A stretch of DNA of 64,000 nucleotides from Paramecium tetraurelia (lineage: Eukaryota > Ciliophora > Oligohymenophorea > Peniculida > Parameciidae). The translations under genes and the position numbers were made by a program. The notes beneath the pieces are model-generated. The model saw only the letters and a list, made by a program, of their open reading frames with translations. It had not been told where the DNA came from and ran no database searches. Where the stretch lies: the NCBI RefSeq assembly GCF_000165425.1, contig NW_001799433.1:197181-261180 (forward strand), written 5' to 3'. Positions 48,050 through 59,962 of the stretch are shown in pieces (position 1 is the first letter of the stretch; each line of letters opens with the position of its first letter).

Positions 48050-48560
48050 TGGATAGTTGCTTAAGGGTCTTATTTTCCATGAACTTCTATACGATTTTAT
48101 CGGTCACAAGAACTCTTATCTATTGGTTTTCTGTTACTATTTTAGTGACCACTGTGATTAATTCTTGCTTGACTTCATTAGTCATCATGACACCCATTCC
48201 ATCTTGAACTCTGATTTCCTCAAGTCTAGCATCGGATTTGTAGTTCCCATTTTGGTACGAAATCCATGAAGTCCTGACAAATATTGGGAATGAATGCATC
48301 CAGTTTTAGGAACCTTAAGTTTATAAAATATATCTCTTATCATTCTGAAATAAGAGTCTTGGTCTATACCTTAAGGAACTAAACAAAAACACGAATTTAG
48401 AAATGTTATGATACATGTGACCAGCATATCATGAACTTAATGTTTTGTTAACGTTGAATCCACATGCTATTATGTCTTACTCTTATGGAAAAACTTCTCA
48501 TCATCTGACAAATTCAATCACTACTGGCGCATTGAAAGAATCCTATAAATATTTAGTAAA
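48050..48560 (-). CDS. Unresolved minus-strand gene
   Basis: Coding texture is clear but the frames do not join cleanly. The upstream part reads LNLSDDEKFFHKSKTQQHVD. The downstream part, after a probable 25-nt intron ending CAG, reads NWMHSFPIFVRTSWISYQNG, YKSDARLEEIRVQDGMGVMM, TNEVKQELITVVTKIVTENQ and QIRVLVTDKIVQKFMENKTL. The start, one internal junction and the stop before the next gene are not fixed. The DGMGVMMTNEVK...VLVTDKI block looks like a compact folded domain, but I do not recognise the family. Confidence 0.42.
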
Positions 48561-49238
48561 TATGAATGGCATCAAATGACCCATATGCGTTGATTCTCTG
48601 AAACAAAAATGCAAATCAATTCAATATAATAACAACATTGATTATCGTATTATTGTACCTAATAATATTTGTTAGATAATTAGTTTTATGTATTTAAAAT
48701 ATTGATTCTAAATTTATGTCATGATTATGTATACTATTAGTAAAATATTCATGATTTGCAATAGAAATCATATTATTACTTTTTCATTGAGCAAATTCCA
48801 TTAACTAAAGCATTTCAAAGCTGTGTGATTAATATTATAAACAAATTAATATTTATAAATTGGAATCATAATTAATTTAAGATTATAATCATTCTAATGA
48901 TTAAAAGTTGAATCATTTTTATTTATATAACAATCAAACTAATATCCATCAAATAGTTCAAAATTATAAAATTAAACCAAATGTTTAAATAGATCTACAC
49001 ATTATGCACTTGTAATTGTATATCTTTTGTAATAATACTTTAAAATAGCATTTGATTCAAAATTTGAATGTGATTAGATATTTAACATATTTTAAACACT
49101 ACACCAATTGGCTTTACTAAACCAAAGTTATTTATACTTAGAAGACAACTTTTAGAAATGTATTGTATACAAAATAATAAAATGAATATTATTCTTTAAA
49201 TTAAATAGTATTTTTTCAGTTAATAATTTATATTCAAA
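48561..49238. other. AT-rich divergent intergenic region
   Basis: About 680 bp, no coding signal on either strand. It presumably includes the cyclin promoter at the right end. Confidence 0.5.
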
Positions 49239-50447
49239 ATGAAAGCACATTAAATTCCAAGACTATTTTGTGTTGCAGATTACGATAAAGAAAATTTTTA
49301 TTGTGCACCTAAACATCAAAGAGTTTAATCATCAGTTGCCATAAGAGAAAAATCATCAAATTCATTTCATTCTATGATGCCTCCTTAAAAACCACAATTG
49401 AAATTAAATGAAGAATAAAGCAATAGAACTAGAGAAGTTATTTAACGAGTTAAAACAGACTCAAATATGCCGATACCTTTAAGAAATGGAAGAAATCTCA
49501 GTATTACTAGTGGAGTCACTACCATTTTAAGTAATAAAACATTCTAAATACCTTCAAAAATTGAAAATCCTCAACTAGTAAACGCATATAAAAATGAAAT
49601 TGTCACATACATGAGAGACAGAAGTGTAATTAATATTCTTATTTTAGTGTAAATCTAATTTCAAAATGACTGCTTTTCAACTTTAAACAGAAATCACTGA
49701 AAAAATGCGTAGTATTCTACTAGATTGGCTAGTAGATGTACATCATAAATTCAAATTAGACCCAGAAACATTGTTCCTGACAATATCAATAGTTGATAGG
49801 TATTTATCCCATAAATTTGAGAGTTCTTGAATTACATCAAATATCAAAATCCAAATTTCAATTATATGGAGTTGCAGCATTGTTTATAGCATCCAAATAC
49901 GAAGAAGTTTACTCTGTTCCTCATGTAAGAGATTTAGTTTATGTTTGTGATAATGCATATCCTAAAGAAGAAATACTAGAAGCAGAAGGAAAAATCATTT
50001 CATTACTCTCCTTTGACTTGTTAACTACTAGTCCCTACAGAATGTTGAACGTATATTAGGAGACAGCGAAATTAGAATAAAAAAACTTTATGCTTTGTAG
50101 GTATATATAAATATATGAACTTTAGATATTTAATTGAATTGTCTTTGCTAGAGTATCCAATGATCCAATATTCAAATAATGTGTTAGCAAGTGCAGCTAT
50201 TTATTTAGTTCATAAAATTAGAAGAATTCATCCTTCTTGGAGTCAAGATTAGATGGTTTCAATAACTGGTTTGAATGAAATTGACATTAGAACCTGTGCA
50301 AAAGAAATGTGTAATCTTTTACAAGGTCAAGATAAGAAACAATTTAATTCTATAAGAAAAAAGTTCTCTTAACCAAAATATTTAGAAGTTTCAAAAATTA
50401 GGATTGAAAAGCGTCCATCTTAAAACTTATAAACACTCCAATATTGA
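49239..50447 (+). CDS. Mitotic-type cyclin (A/B-like), 379 aa
   Basis: Four exons with introns of 22, 22 and 25 nt; the frame closes. The N-terminal 130 residues are Q/S/N-rich and disordered. The cyclin box has the hallmark MRSILLDWLVDVHHKFKL, then ETLFLTISIVDR, FQLYGVAALFIASKYEEVYS and the conserved DLVYVCDNAYPKEEILEAEG; the second fold includes NVLASAAIYLVHKIRRIHPS. It binds and activates a Cdk. The second intron (22 nt ending GAG) removes YLS-like codons, but without it the frame breaks; spliced, the spacing from DR to QL is exactly that of canonical cyclins. No clear destruction box seen. Confidence 0.92.
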
Positions 50448-50627
50448 GCTTTGCGAATATTAGCAAGTGCTTGTCTTTGATTAATTAATTAATATTATAA
50501 TCTATATAATATCAATTTATTATAGTAAACTTATTTAATAATTCAATTCAATAATTATTCAAAAATAGAATAATTTAGAATTTAAGAATATCACTTAAAA
50601 AAAGAATAATACACGATAAGAATATGA

Positions 50628-52949
50628 TCAATTTTTCTCTATTCTTCTGCTAACTCTCAAGGATTCTGAATATTTGCTATCTTCGTTTAATTAAAAATTA
50701 TCTCTAGATTTAGGTAGTACAAACTTAATAACACTTCCTTTAATCCCAGTCGTACTTTTTACATAGTTAATGATTTCAAAAGGTACTCTAGAATCATATC
50801 CCAGATATTTTAATTATTTGTGACAAGCAGCTAATCCAAATTTACCTTCATTTAATCTATTCTTTAACTATTCTTCATTGATTCCACCTCCATTATCAGA
50901 GATTTCTATTGTAATCTTGTCAGCATCACTTTGTGCTTTTATAATGATAGCATTCTGATGTTTTATTTCCTATTGGTAAATCGTTGAATGCTGATGAATT
51001 TATAAATTTTCACATTTTTCTTATTAGGCTAAATTTAAATTAGTATTGAAATTCTATATGGAATTGTTAATTATATTGATCAAGATTTATTTCAATTTCC
51101 TTTTATCTGATTAGATTATTAATTGCGATTCATTATCCAATTCTTAAGTAATAATGATGTTATGCTGTTTTAGGAAAATGTGGTATTTAAATATATCTAT
51201 CACGATATTAAATGTTTATATTAGGTTAAATTGTTCAATTTTTAATTAAGGAGTACTAAATAACTCATAGAAGTTGAAATTGTTTTGTTCTGTAATCAAT
51301 AAGTCGAAACTTAATGATTCTACAGAATTAAGCAAATCCTTTAATTATTATAAATAAAGAATTGATAATTTTTACAAGTTCTCATCTTAATTCTCATGAT
51401 TATGACTATTGGATGAGGTGACTTTGATGTACGCATTTTATCCTGGAGATTGGGTTCGAATATTCAAAAGTGTTTGTTTAAAGTCTCCAATTACTTTGTC
51501 AGATTTAATAAATGCATTATCATCACAAAATGATAAAGAATTATAACTACTTTGCTTGATCTTTTCAAATTCTCTTTTATTTAATGTATGATACATACTT
51601 TATATGTAGTTACAGGGACTATTTTAATTGATAAACACGCTTTAAGATTTGGCTTGAAAGATTTGCCATTTTACCCACAAATCTATAAATGATAGCACTT
51701 TTTTATTCTAACAATTCATTCTTGATTAAAATATTAATATTTTTGATTTGAATAATAATTGACTATTTCTATTGATTACTTCGATCATCATCAACTAATA
51801 AAACCGATAAACTTAAATTATATATAATTTAATTCAGAGTTAATTAACATTGCAAATACTATTTATTAGTAGGCCCTGGTTAATCCATGTTAATTGGAAT
51901 AGCTAATAATCCAGATATATCCTGAGATCTATCCTTCTAAAATATATACTTCCTGTCATTCTAAGGAGATATTATTGAGGGTTATTCTTCCTAATTTTAA
52001 TTACAATCCTATCCATCTAAATATTATTTCTGTTTTTCAATGTTTTATTTTTGATTAACATTGTCTTATAAATAATTCTTTTCTATCCATGCTAAAAAGG
52101 TGTTACTTTCATCTAATTCAAATTGAGTAACAAATGATTGAGATGTATTTGATTACGAATTCACAATAAGAAGATGATTGAAAAATTATTGCAAATTTAT
52201 TTTGTTGTCTTTTAAGAATTTTTTCAAGACACAGCTTTGCTCTTTGCTTTCCCAACTGCGATTTAAAACAGTTTTAGTGATGTCAACTTTACAAATCCAG
52301 TCATCAGTTAAATTGTTAAATTATTCCCATATTGATTTAGTTGATTGATTTTATTATACTATTGTTTGACACTTTTTCAACTCTATTTAGGTATTCCTTT
52401 AATCAGTAGAATAACCATCTTATTTTGAACCTCTAGGGTTAATTTCAATATTATCATATATGCCTAAGAGAACGAGAAGACCTATATTAATGACAATTAA
52501 AACTATTTGATAATCAATTGTATTTGTTAGGAAGTTGAAAATTATTAACCCTAATGCCAATATCACTTAAAAAGCAGTTTTAAATTTTTAATAATACTTC
52601 TTTTTATCCTTCACATCCAGTTTACTTGAGTAGATTCCATTTAAAAAACCAAATATGAAATAAATGAATTCACTTCTATATATTCCAACCAGAGTTAATC
52701 TTTTAATCGCCAAAGCCCAATAAAAAAAAGGTGAGATATCTCCTAAAGGTAATATTGAAGTTTACCCTTCTTCCATCCCAATTGTTGAGTGATAAAGATC
52801 CATGAGAAAAAGGTGCCGCATATAATTAAAACTATGTCTATTATAATCGAATCAGAGACATTATTGATGAAATACTCCACAATAGCAAGAAAAACAGAAA
52901 CTAAAACGTTTAAGCTCATTCCAAAAAATCGCATTGGCTTATTTTCCAT
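50628..52949 (-). CDS. Membrane-bound sensor histidine kinase-like protein
   Basis: Starts MENKPMRFFGMSLNVLVSVF; the first 200 residues contain several membrane helices (IIIDIVLIICGTFFSWIF; IVLIVINIGLLVLLGIY). A long cytosolic region follows with an N-box-like KRKLKQILINIINNSIQNF and, near the C-terminus, the ATP-binding G1 box ITIEISDNGGGINEEQLKNR, then KFGLAACHKQLKYLGYDS. This is the GHKL ATPase of two-component kinases. I could not find an unambiguous H-box, so kinase activity is unproven, and no receiver domain is fused. Histidine kinases of this form occur in ciliates. The end is TGA 50630-50628. It lies 29 bp downstream of the transporter gene. Confidence 0.78.
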
Positions 52950-52978
52950 ATAACAAAAACTAATATATTTAAATAATA

Positions 52979-54446
52979 TCAAATTTCCTATTCGAACCTT
53001 CTATATTTTGTTTTATAATTTAACAAGATATGTAAATACCCTGGAGTTATTATAACGCATCCCATCCACAACCCAAATGATTCAAATTCTGGCAAGACTA
53101 TCAAGTAGTTCAACACAAATCCAACCATCTTCCCTTTATTTAAATATATACATTCGCCAAACACAACAAACCAGTCACCAAAACTAATTCTGAAGCTGGG
53201 TAGAGTTTTTCAACATAAGACTATATTGCAATAGGATAAAATGAATTAAGACCTACACCCATCGCAAAATTTAAGAAAATCAACATCCAGTAATCTACAT
53301 ATTCTATGATAAATGCTTCTAAAATCAAAGTGATCATCCCTATGCTTGTAAAGGTCTTAATGTATCTGTCATAATCTGGTTGTTTCCCCTATTTAGCTTA
53401 AGAATCCAACTTTATTGATGCCCATAATCCCACCACCACTCCTGATATTTGATAGACTGTTCCATTAATTGCTACTTCTGCCTTAATTTTACTAATTGAT
53501 TAAATACTTGAGTATAACCAAAAGGATACAATTCAAAAGATATAATAGTTGTGTACACCCAACCCAATCCAATAACTTTTAATATTTAATAAATTTACAA
53601 ATCCCCAAAGATAGTCCATCAATTATTGATTCTTCCATTGTAAGCATCTTCACTGTTGATTTCCAAATAGGATCTTTAACTATATTCTTTATATTCCAAT
53701 ATAATTGATACATCTGAATTTGAAGCTGGATGAGGTGGTCTATTTCTGAAAAACACTAACAGAAGAACAGCTCCAGCTGTATTAAATACTGCAATCATTA
53801 AGTTCATTTCATCAATTTTCATATTTATAACACTCTAATCATCCAAAATATCAAAATAGAATGAAGCAAATGCATATGCATATGCCATTCCAACATATTA
53901 GAAGAAACTGCCTAAACTAGTTGCCAATAATCTCTCGTATACAGTAAACCATTTTTCTGATAGAACTTTCCTTATTTACATTTAAAATTACAAACTGGGA
54001 CTATTAAAATCATAGCATCACTTATTCCAATCACGAATAACCCTACCATTGTCATTAAGTAAGATTATCCTCCAATCCATATTATCCATGCTCTTTTATT
54101 TATACCATGAAAAAATTACCCTATAGCACTTATAACACCAATTACATGCATGCTAATATCCAATCTTACTAACAATGGCTTAATGCAAAATGGAGCCAAG
54201 ACGAAAAATGTGATATAATACATATTCCCTATCCATTATAAGTCTTGTGATGGGATTCCATAATAGATTGCTGCTGATTCCCAAATTGGACTGTAACTTA
54301 CTAATTACATTACATTAGCCATTCTATAGTTTTATTAATATCCATTACGCAATTATGGAATAAGAGAATAAAACGAGCCATCGTTAGAAAGATGGCTTTA
54401 TCTAATTCGATATTACCTACTCCATCATTACAACTTCTTTAGACAT
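52979..54446 (-). CDS. Major facilitator transporter, FLVCR-like
   Basis: Starts MSKEVVMMEQ; a 25-nt intron early on joins the first helix (RWLVLFSYSIIA) to ANVMQLVSYSPIWESAAIYY. Then DLQWIGNMYYITFFVLAPFC, LDISMHVIGVISAIGQFFHG and, in the C-half, INGTVYQISGVVVGLWASIK, YWMLIFLNFAMGVGLNSFYP and YVEKLYPASELVLVTGLLCL, giving about 12 membrane helices. The W-I-G-N-M-Y helix 2 and the helix 10 G.G..S.YP..... E..YP......G pattern fit the FLVCR/SLC49 family, whose animal members move choline, ethanolamine or heme. The substrate here cannot be read from sequence. The end is TGA 52981-52979. Confidence 0.82.
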
Positions 54447-54986
54447 TTTTATCCTATTCAAATTATTAAATTAAAATGAAATGAATTGAATATGATATGT
54501 AATTATATAATACTCACTTTTCTTTTATTACAATTTAATTTCAAAGAAATATCAAATGATAATTTCCTTGCATAAAATTAAGTGTTTTTTAATTAAAAAT
54601 TCCCAATGCCCTTTTAATTAAATAAGTATGTTATATTTAAATAAACCAAATAGAACTTTATATTTTCTGCCAAGTTCTTAAACTAAATATAAAATTAACA
54701 AGGCGGATTTATTATTTTTAAATTATGAAAGGTCCCTTATTTCTTAATCAATGTTCCAATAATTTATTAAGATAATAATGTAAATAAATACTAATTTCTC
54801 TGTTATATCAATAAATATAGTATTAATTTGATCAACAATCTCATCATTACTGTTTTCTACATATACTATAGAGCTTACAACAAGATTATAGGCAAGATGA
54901 AATATTAAAAGTGAAGAACACTTAAATTAGATTATATAAATTCACTTATATATTATTTGAATCAATTTTTAGTTTTCAAATTAAAT
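54447..54986. other. AT-rich divergent intergenic region
   Basis: About 540 bp without coding signal; presumably the promoters of the transporter (minus) and the Q/Y-rich protein (plus). Confidence 0.5.
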
Positions 54987-56248
54987 ATGAGTGAAGAAGA
55001 CAGTTAAGAATTGGATAGTGAATAAGAAGAAGAAGAGGAGGAGGAAGAAGAAGAAGAAGAAGTATAATAACCACCAAAAGATGAATTTAATGAATTTAGA
55101 AAGTATAATGCTTTTTCAAGTTATGCATAATTGGAAAGAGGATAATAAAACTAATAAAATTATCATAACCCTCTTGAATATTATTATTAAAATAATATTC
55201 CAATTCCTTATTAACCACAAGTTAATTATTATGACAAAATTTAAAGGCATCAGTGTTAGATTGATAATGCTAAGCATGCACTTGATTTATTATAAAATCC
55301 TAAATCGCGGATGTAAAATTATTACGACAATTATTACCCTCCGGATCCTTAACAACAATACTACAATCCTAATTTTTACTAGAAAGCAAACCCTCATTAT
55401 CAACCCAATAATTAATATTTACCACCTCCTTCTCCTTAATAATATAATTATTAAAGGAAAAGGTCATATGATGAGATTATTCCAGATCCCTATCTAGAAT
55501 AATACAATAATTAAAGAAGAAGGAACTCCTTTAAGGAATAGAATTTCATTCCAGCATCACATTCGCATTTGCCTTCTCCTCAATATCCAATATAGCAATA
55601 ATATCAATAATAATAATAACAATATTATCCATCTCCTTATCAATATCCCAATCAATTCCCCCCTCAATAGTAGTAACATTATTAATAGCCTAATCAATAT
55701 AATTATCAGCAGCCTCCTTACGATCAATATGACTATTATTAACGGTAAAACTACCCTCAATAAGCTTAAGACAGTCTTAACAATCCTTACCAATAATAGC
55801 AGAAACCTTCAAGACCTCCTTTGCCTTAATAAAATAGTCTGAAGGAGGACAGGAAGGCAAATTTATAAAAGAATGATGATTAGTCAATAGACTAGGAATA
55901 TTTAGAATTTATTCGATTTAAAGAGGCAGCGAAAAAGTAATAAAAAATAATTGATGATAATGAGTATTAAGATTTTATTGAATTTAAAAAATCAAAATTG
56001 TAATAATAAACAAATAATGGTGGCTAAGCAACCTAACAAAGGTAGGTTAAAGAATTGTATAAGAGGACTAAACAAAGTATTATTATTAATATTTTCTAGT
56101 TTCAACTGAGGATGAATTAAGGCCCAAATTTAATGAAACAAAATTTGAAAGAAAGCCAGGGGAAAATTACAGATAGAAATATGTAGCCCCACAATTAGAC
56201 GCCAATATTGAGATTCAAAAAGCAATGGAAGTTCTAATGAAAAAATGA
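54987..56248 (+). CDS. Q/Y/P-rich low-complexity protein with acidic N-terminus, 412 aa
   Basis: Starts MSEEDSQELDSEQEEE, followed by a run of about 12 glutamates. From residue about 45 to 310 the composition is almost only Q, Y, N and P (IPIPYQPQVNYYD; FYQKANPHYQPNNQYLPPPS; SPQYPIQQQYQQQQQQYYPS), a prion-like, phase-separation-prone region in which most Q are TAA or TAG. The C-terminus is ordered and charged (EYLEFIRFKEAAKK; NETKFERKPGENYRQKYVAP). One 23-nt intron at about 56090 restores the frame (413 codons). An RNA-granule or scaffold role is a guess from composition; no RRM or KH domain is visible. Confidence 0.8.
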
Positions 56249-56270
56249 ATATCACTAATATATTAAAGTT

Positions 56271-56774
56271 TCAATTAAAAATTTCTTAGTATTATTCGAA
56301 GAGTTCGTCTATTTGTTTCATTAAATTTGCATCACCATGATTATAGGTTTGAACACAAATCTGATCAATTCGAGAGCTAATTTGAACTATTGCATCATCA
56401 ATTTCTTTTTCCTTGATTTGATAACCATATTCAAATGTGATTGCGTAGATTAATTAAAACTAAATTTAAATCTATTCAAATCTTTATTGTTCCAATTAAA
56501 CTGTGCACATTCTCAAGCTAGAGTCCTAATTGTTTATATAATTAGAAATCTCCGACATTATATCGAAGTGAATATTGTAATTCATTTTAGTTTATTGATT
56601 GATATGTTTGAATTTTGTGATTGTTTAAAAGTCTATATAACTCTTGAGTTCAGTGGTAATACCATTTGATGAATGTTTTATTAAAACATCTCTATTTTCA
56701 TTAATGGAATAAGTAATCTAGTAGTTGAGGTCAATTTCATCAAGCTCAAGATCTTGTATATTCTTTTATCTCAT
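56271..56774 (-). CDS. Unknown 167-residue helical protein
   Basis: An intronless frame of 168 codons. Starts MRQKNIQDLELDEIDLNYQI, then HSSNGITTELKSYIDFQTIT, SSLRMCTVQLEQQRFEQIQI, IYAITFEYGYQIKEKEIDDA and the end KQIDELFEQYQEIFN. Mixed alpha/beta with no signal or membrane segment; no family recognised. Convergent with the Q/Y-rich gene, with 22 bp between the stops. Confidence 0.72.
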
Positions 56775-57013
56775 GAATAATATTAATGATATATATTAGG
56801 AAATAAATGCTAACTATTAAAATAATTCTATTCTATTTTATTCTCTTCCATCTCTGAAATCCAAAAATAAGAAAAAAGTATCAATTTGTAATATTTTTTA
56901 AGACTATAAGTGTTATATTAAGACAAGGGTTTTATAAATCTTATTTTGAATATTGGCATTTTTCATTTAAATATAAAATTGAATTTATATCTTTTATGCA
57001 TAATATTCATAAA

Positions 57014-58356
57014 TCAACAAATTTAGCTGATGGCAATTTAAGGTGATACTTGATTTTATTCTTCAATTTAACCACTCCATTGATAAATTTTAGCTGTTGA
57101 TTTCATTCCATTGAAAGTGGATTTTGGTCCAACAGTGTAGCTTCCCATACCTTGCATACAAAGCCAATCTCCAACTTGTAAATCATTGGGAACAACCATA
57201 TTCTTAGCAATAATATCGGCACCATCACATGTCATGCCAAATATTGAGACATTGGATTATTCTGAAATTTAGGAATTTTGGGATTCATCTGAATTGAGAA
57301 CACCATAGAATTGATCATTTTGATTTTCAAATGAGATACCATCCATTAATATGCAATTGAAGGAATGGTACAAAGATTCATTGACATGATAACATAATCT
57401 ACCGTGTTTAATTCTTTTAGTCATAATTCTAAACAAAAGAGAACATGTATTAGCACTAAAATGTCTTCCAGGTTCAGCAATCACTTAATATCCTAAGGGA
57501 TCGTTTTGAGTTTTTTTCAATGCATTAATTGCGTTTTCGTGAATATTACCAGTAGGAAATCCACCTCCTACATCTAATAATTCCATCTTATGTCCATACA
57601 ATCTGCCTATTCTCATACACTCTTAGGCCAAATCAATAGCCTAGAGATAAATAAATGAATTACTTTTCCAAAAGAGGATGATCCTTAAACAGCACTTCCA
57701 CAATGAAAATGAATACCATGCAATTGGATCCCCATTTATTGAATTTACTTAAACCTTTTATGAGCAGCATCTAAATTTGGCACATCATCCCCAAATTTGC
57801 CAGAAAATAGGGTGGCCATTTACTCTGGGTTTTCTTCAACAATAGATAATCTCCATAGTATCTTCATTTCGGGTGCTATCTTTTGGATCTTGATTAGTTC
57901 GTCAATAGAGTCAGCACTGGTTATTTAGACTCCCTTGTTCTTGGCATAGTAAATATCCTTCTCCTCTTTGACTGGATTACTATAAACCAGCTTTGATGCG
58001 GGAACTCCATATTTCATCACCATTTAGATTTCCTAAGATATTTAAAGATTTTACTCCTTTTGAGGCACAGTCAAAAGTCCCGAAAGGACCATTAATGATG
58101 TCTTAGATTAAGGGTTCAATAGGGTTGCTCTTAATTGCGTAATATGGCGTAATCCATGGAAGAGTTTATTTCCAGGAATTTACCTTATTCTTAAGTTCAT
58201 TTGAATTATATATCATAAAGGAATGGCCATATGGATCGATTCTAGCATAATTAAGAAATTCCCTCTATTATGATTAGGTGAGCTATCTATTATCACAACC
58301 TAAAATTATTTAAATTTTGATAAACATACCTCTTAAGAAGTACAATCTAAAAGCAT
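57014..58356 (-). CDS. ODC: Ornithine decarboxylase (group IV PLP decarboxylase)
   Basis: Converts ornithine to putrescine, the entry step of polyamine synthesis. Key matches: PYYAIKSNPIEPLIQDI (PLP-lysine AIKSN), GPFGTFDCASKGEI, VYSNPVKEEKDIYYAKNKGV, MKILWRLSIVEENPEQM, QLHGIHFHCGSAV, LLDVGGGFPTGNI (PLP phosphate loop), VIAEPGRHFSANTC (EPGR) and MTCDGADIIAKNMVVPNDLQ with GDWLCMQGMGSYTVG (catalytic Cys). At least two introns (22 and 23 nt) are placed by these motifs. The start is uncertain: the ATG at 58356 (MLLDCTSQE) or an upstream ATG at about 58449; the first splice could not be fixed. The end is TGA 57016-57014. No long C-terminal PEST tail. Confidence 0.92.
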
Positions 58357-58536
58357 ATTTGCTGGTTTGATTAAGTGACCTGGCCAGTCTATGGTGGTTG
58401 TTCAGTGTTTTTAAGAAGAAAAGATGTTTTATTTTAAAAATGAAGTCATTTTCTGTAAGTTGGATTTAATTCTCAAATATTACGCATTTTGATATGTTAT
58501 ACGATAATAAAATGATTCCAAAATAACCTTTAATAT

Positions 58537-59859
58537 TCATTATTATTTTTATTTTCCTGTTTTGGTAACCATCCTTACATAACTATCCATTTGCATTTGA
58601 AATTATGCGAATCCAAACAATTGAATAACTCGTTCTCTCCCTCTTTCTCCCATTTCTTTGCTTTTCTCTTTATTCTAATAAATCTCTATCATTCTTGAAC
58701 ACCATTCATTCGTTTTAGATTCACACAAGTACCCCGTAACTCCATTCTAAATCGATTCCTACATATATTTACACAATAATTACTTTCGGACCTCCAGAAT
58801 TGCATGCAATGACAGGAACTTAATTGTACATAGCTTCAACGGGAACAATCCCAAAATGTTCTCTTTCGGGTGTATATAGAACAGCCAAAGCATTTGACAT
58901 CAACTGAGTTCTTTCAGAGTCAGAAATGTTCTTTTTGAATGAAACATATTCAGCAACATTTTATCTTTAAGCAATCTGATTCAGCTCTTCAAAATGCTAA
59001 GCATTCTCTTCTACTCTCTATTCAAATCCACCAGCTATCACCAATCTTACAGATTCAATATTTTCATCAGAATTTAATTATTATCTAAATGCAGCAAATG
59101 CATGAATTGCCAATGCAATATTCTTTTTTCTCTCGTATCTATTCAAAGACAAGAAGTAATTGTTGCTTTCGAGTCTACTATCAAGTCTATTGAGTTCAGG
59201 AGCCATTTCAAATTTTGAGAATTCTATTGCTGGATATAAAACTTCTGGTTGTCTTCCATATTTATTATATAAAGGGAATGCTTATTTTACAATTTCTCTT
59301 GTAAATTAACTATTTACTAATACTAAATTAGCAAAAAGCATGCTAATTTCTTCAAAAGAATCCAAGAAAAATCTGTAAATCTTTTTTATAAATGACTTTC
59401 TCTCTACACATAATAATTTATCAGGAAAATGACAATAAAATATAGTCTTTCTTCTAAATAACCAAAGCAACGGAAGACAAACAGATACTTAATCAATTAT
59501 AATAACATCCCAACGACCACTAAAAAATATTATATATAAAGTAGCCAATATCATTCTTATATATGCGCACATTGCTGTGCAATATCCTTTTTATAATTAT
59601 GATATATTATTTACCAAAGAAATGAGCAGGTATAATATTTCCTCTTACTTCCACAGGTATTTGCCCATTTGTTTCTGGAAATGAGTGATTAGGATCATGA
59701 TGTGGAGTATAGATTTTAACATAATGGTTTTTCTGCAAAGCCAATGCAAGATTTACTACTAATTATTCTGCCCCTCCAATTCCCAAATCTTTATTATTAT
59801 TATCTTTAAATACCAGGATGTAAAAAGGCTATCTTCAATTGATCCTACTATTATTGCAT
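58537..59859 (-). CDS. ALG2: ALG2-type alpha-1,3/1,6-mannosyltransferase (GT4)
   Basis: Adds the second and third mannoses to the dolichol-linked oligosaccharide on the cytosolic ER face during N-glycan assembly. Start MQQQQDQLKIAFLHP; a 25-nt intron ending AAG splits HP/DLGIGGAEQLVVNLALAL, the ALG2 nucleotide-sugar loop. Then KIYTPHHDPNHSFPETNGQI, KTIFYCHFPDKLLC, NYFLSLNRYERKKNIALAIH, RLVIAGGFEQRVEENAQHF, EYVSFKKNISDSERTQLMSN and the GT4 EX7E block REHFGIVPVEAMYNQVPVIA followed by CNSGGP. A hydrophobic segment (ICLPLLWLFRRKTIF) fits ER membrane association. Other introns in the C-terminal part. The start is 103 bp from the divergent RCHY1-like gene. Confidence 0.92.
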
Positions 59860-59962
59860 ACAATTCTTTATTATATAAATCTCCGTATAAACCAATATAA
59901 AGTAAATTACATAATGATGCGTCAACCCAAGAAATTATATACATTTTAAATTCTTTAAAGCA

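Noticed and set aside
51440..51460. GGGTTCGAATA, resembling a tRNA T-loop
   Set aside because: It lies inside the coding sequence of the histidine kinase-like gene and no acceptor or anticodon arms can be folded around it.
55557..55793. Minus-strand hydrophobic frame rich in L, I and V (VVLPLIIVILIVRRLLIIIL)
   Set aside because: Antisense of the Q/Y/N-rich plus-strand coding region; TAA/TAT/AAT codons read as L/I/V on the other strand.
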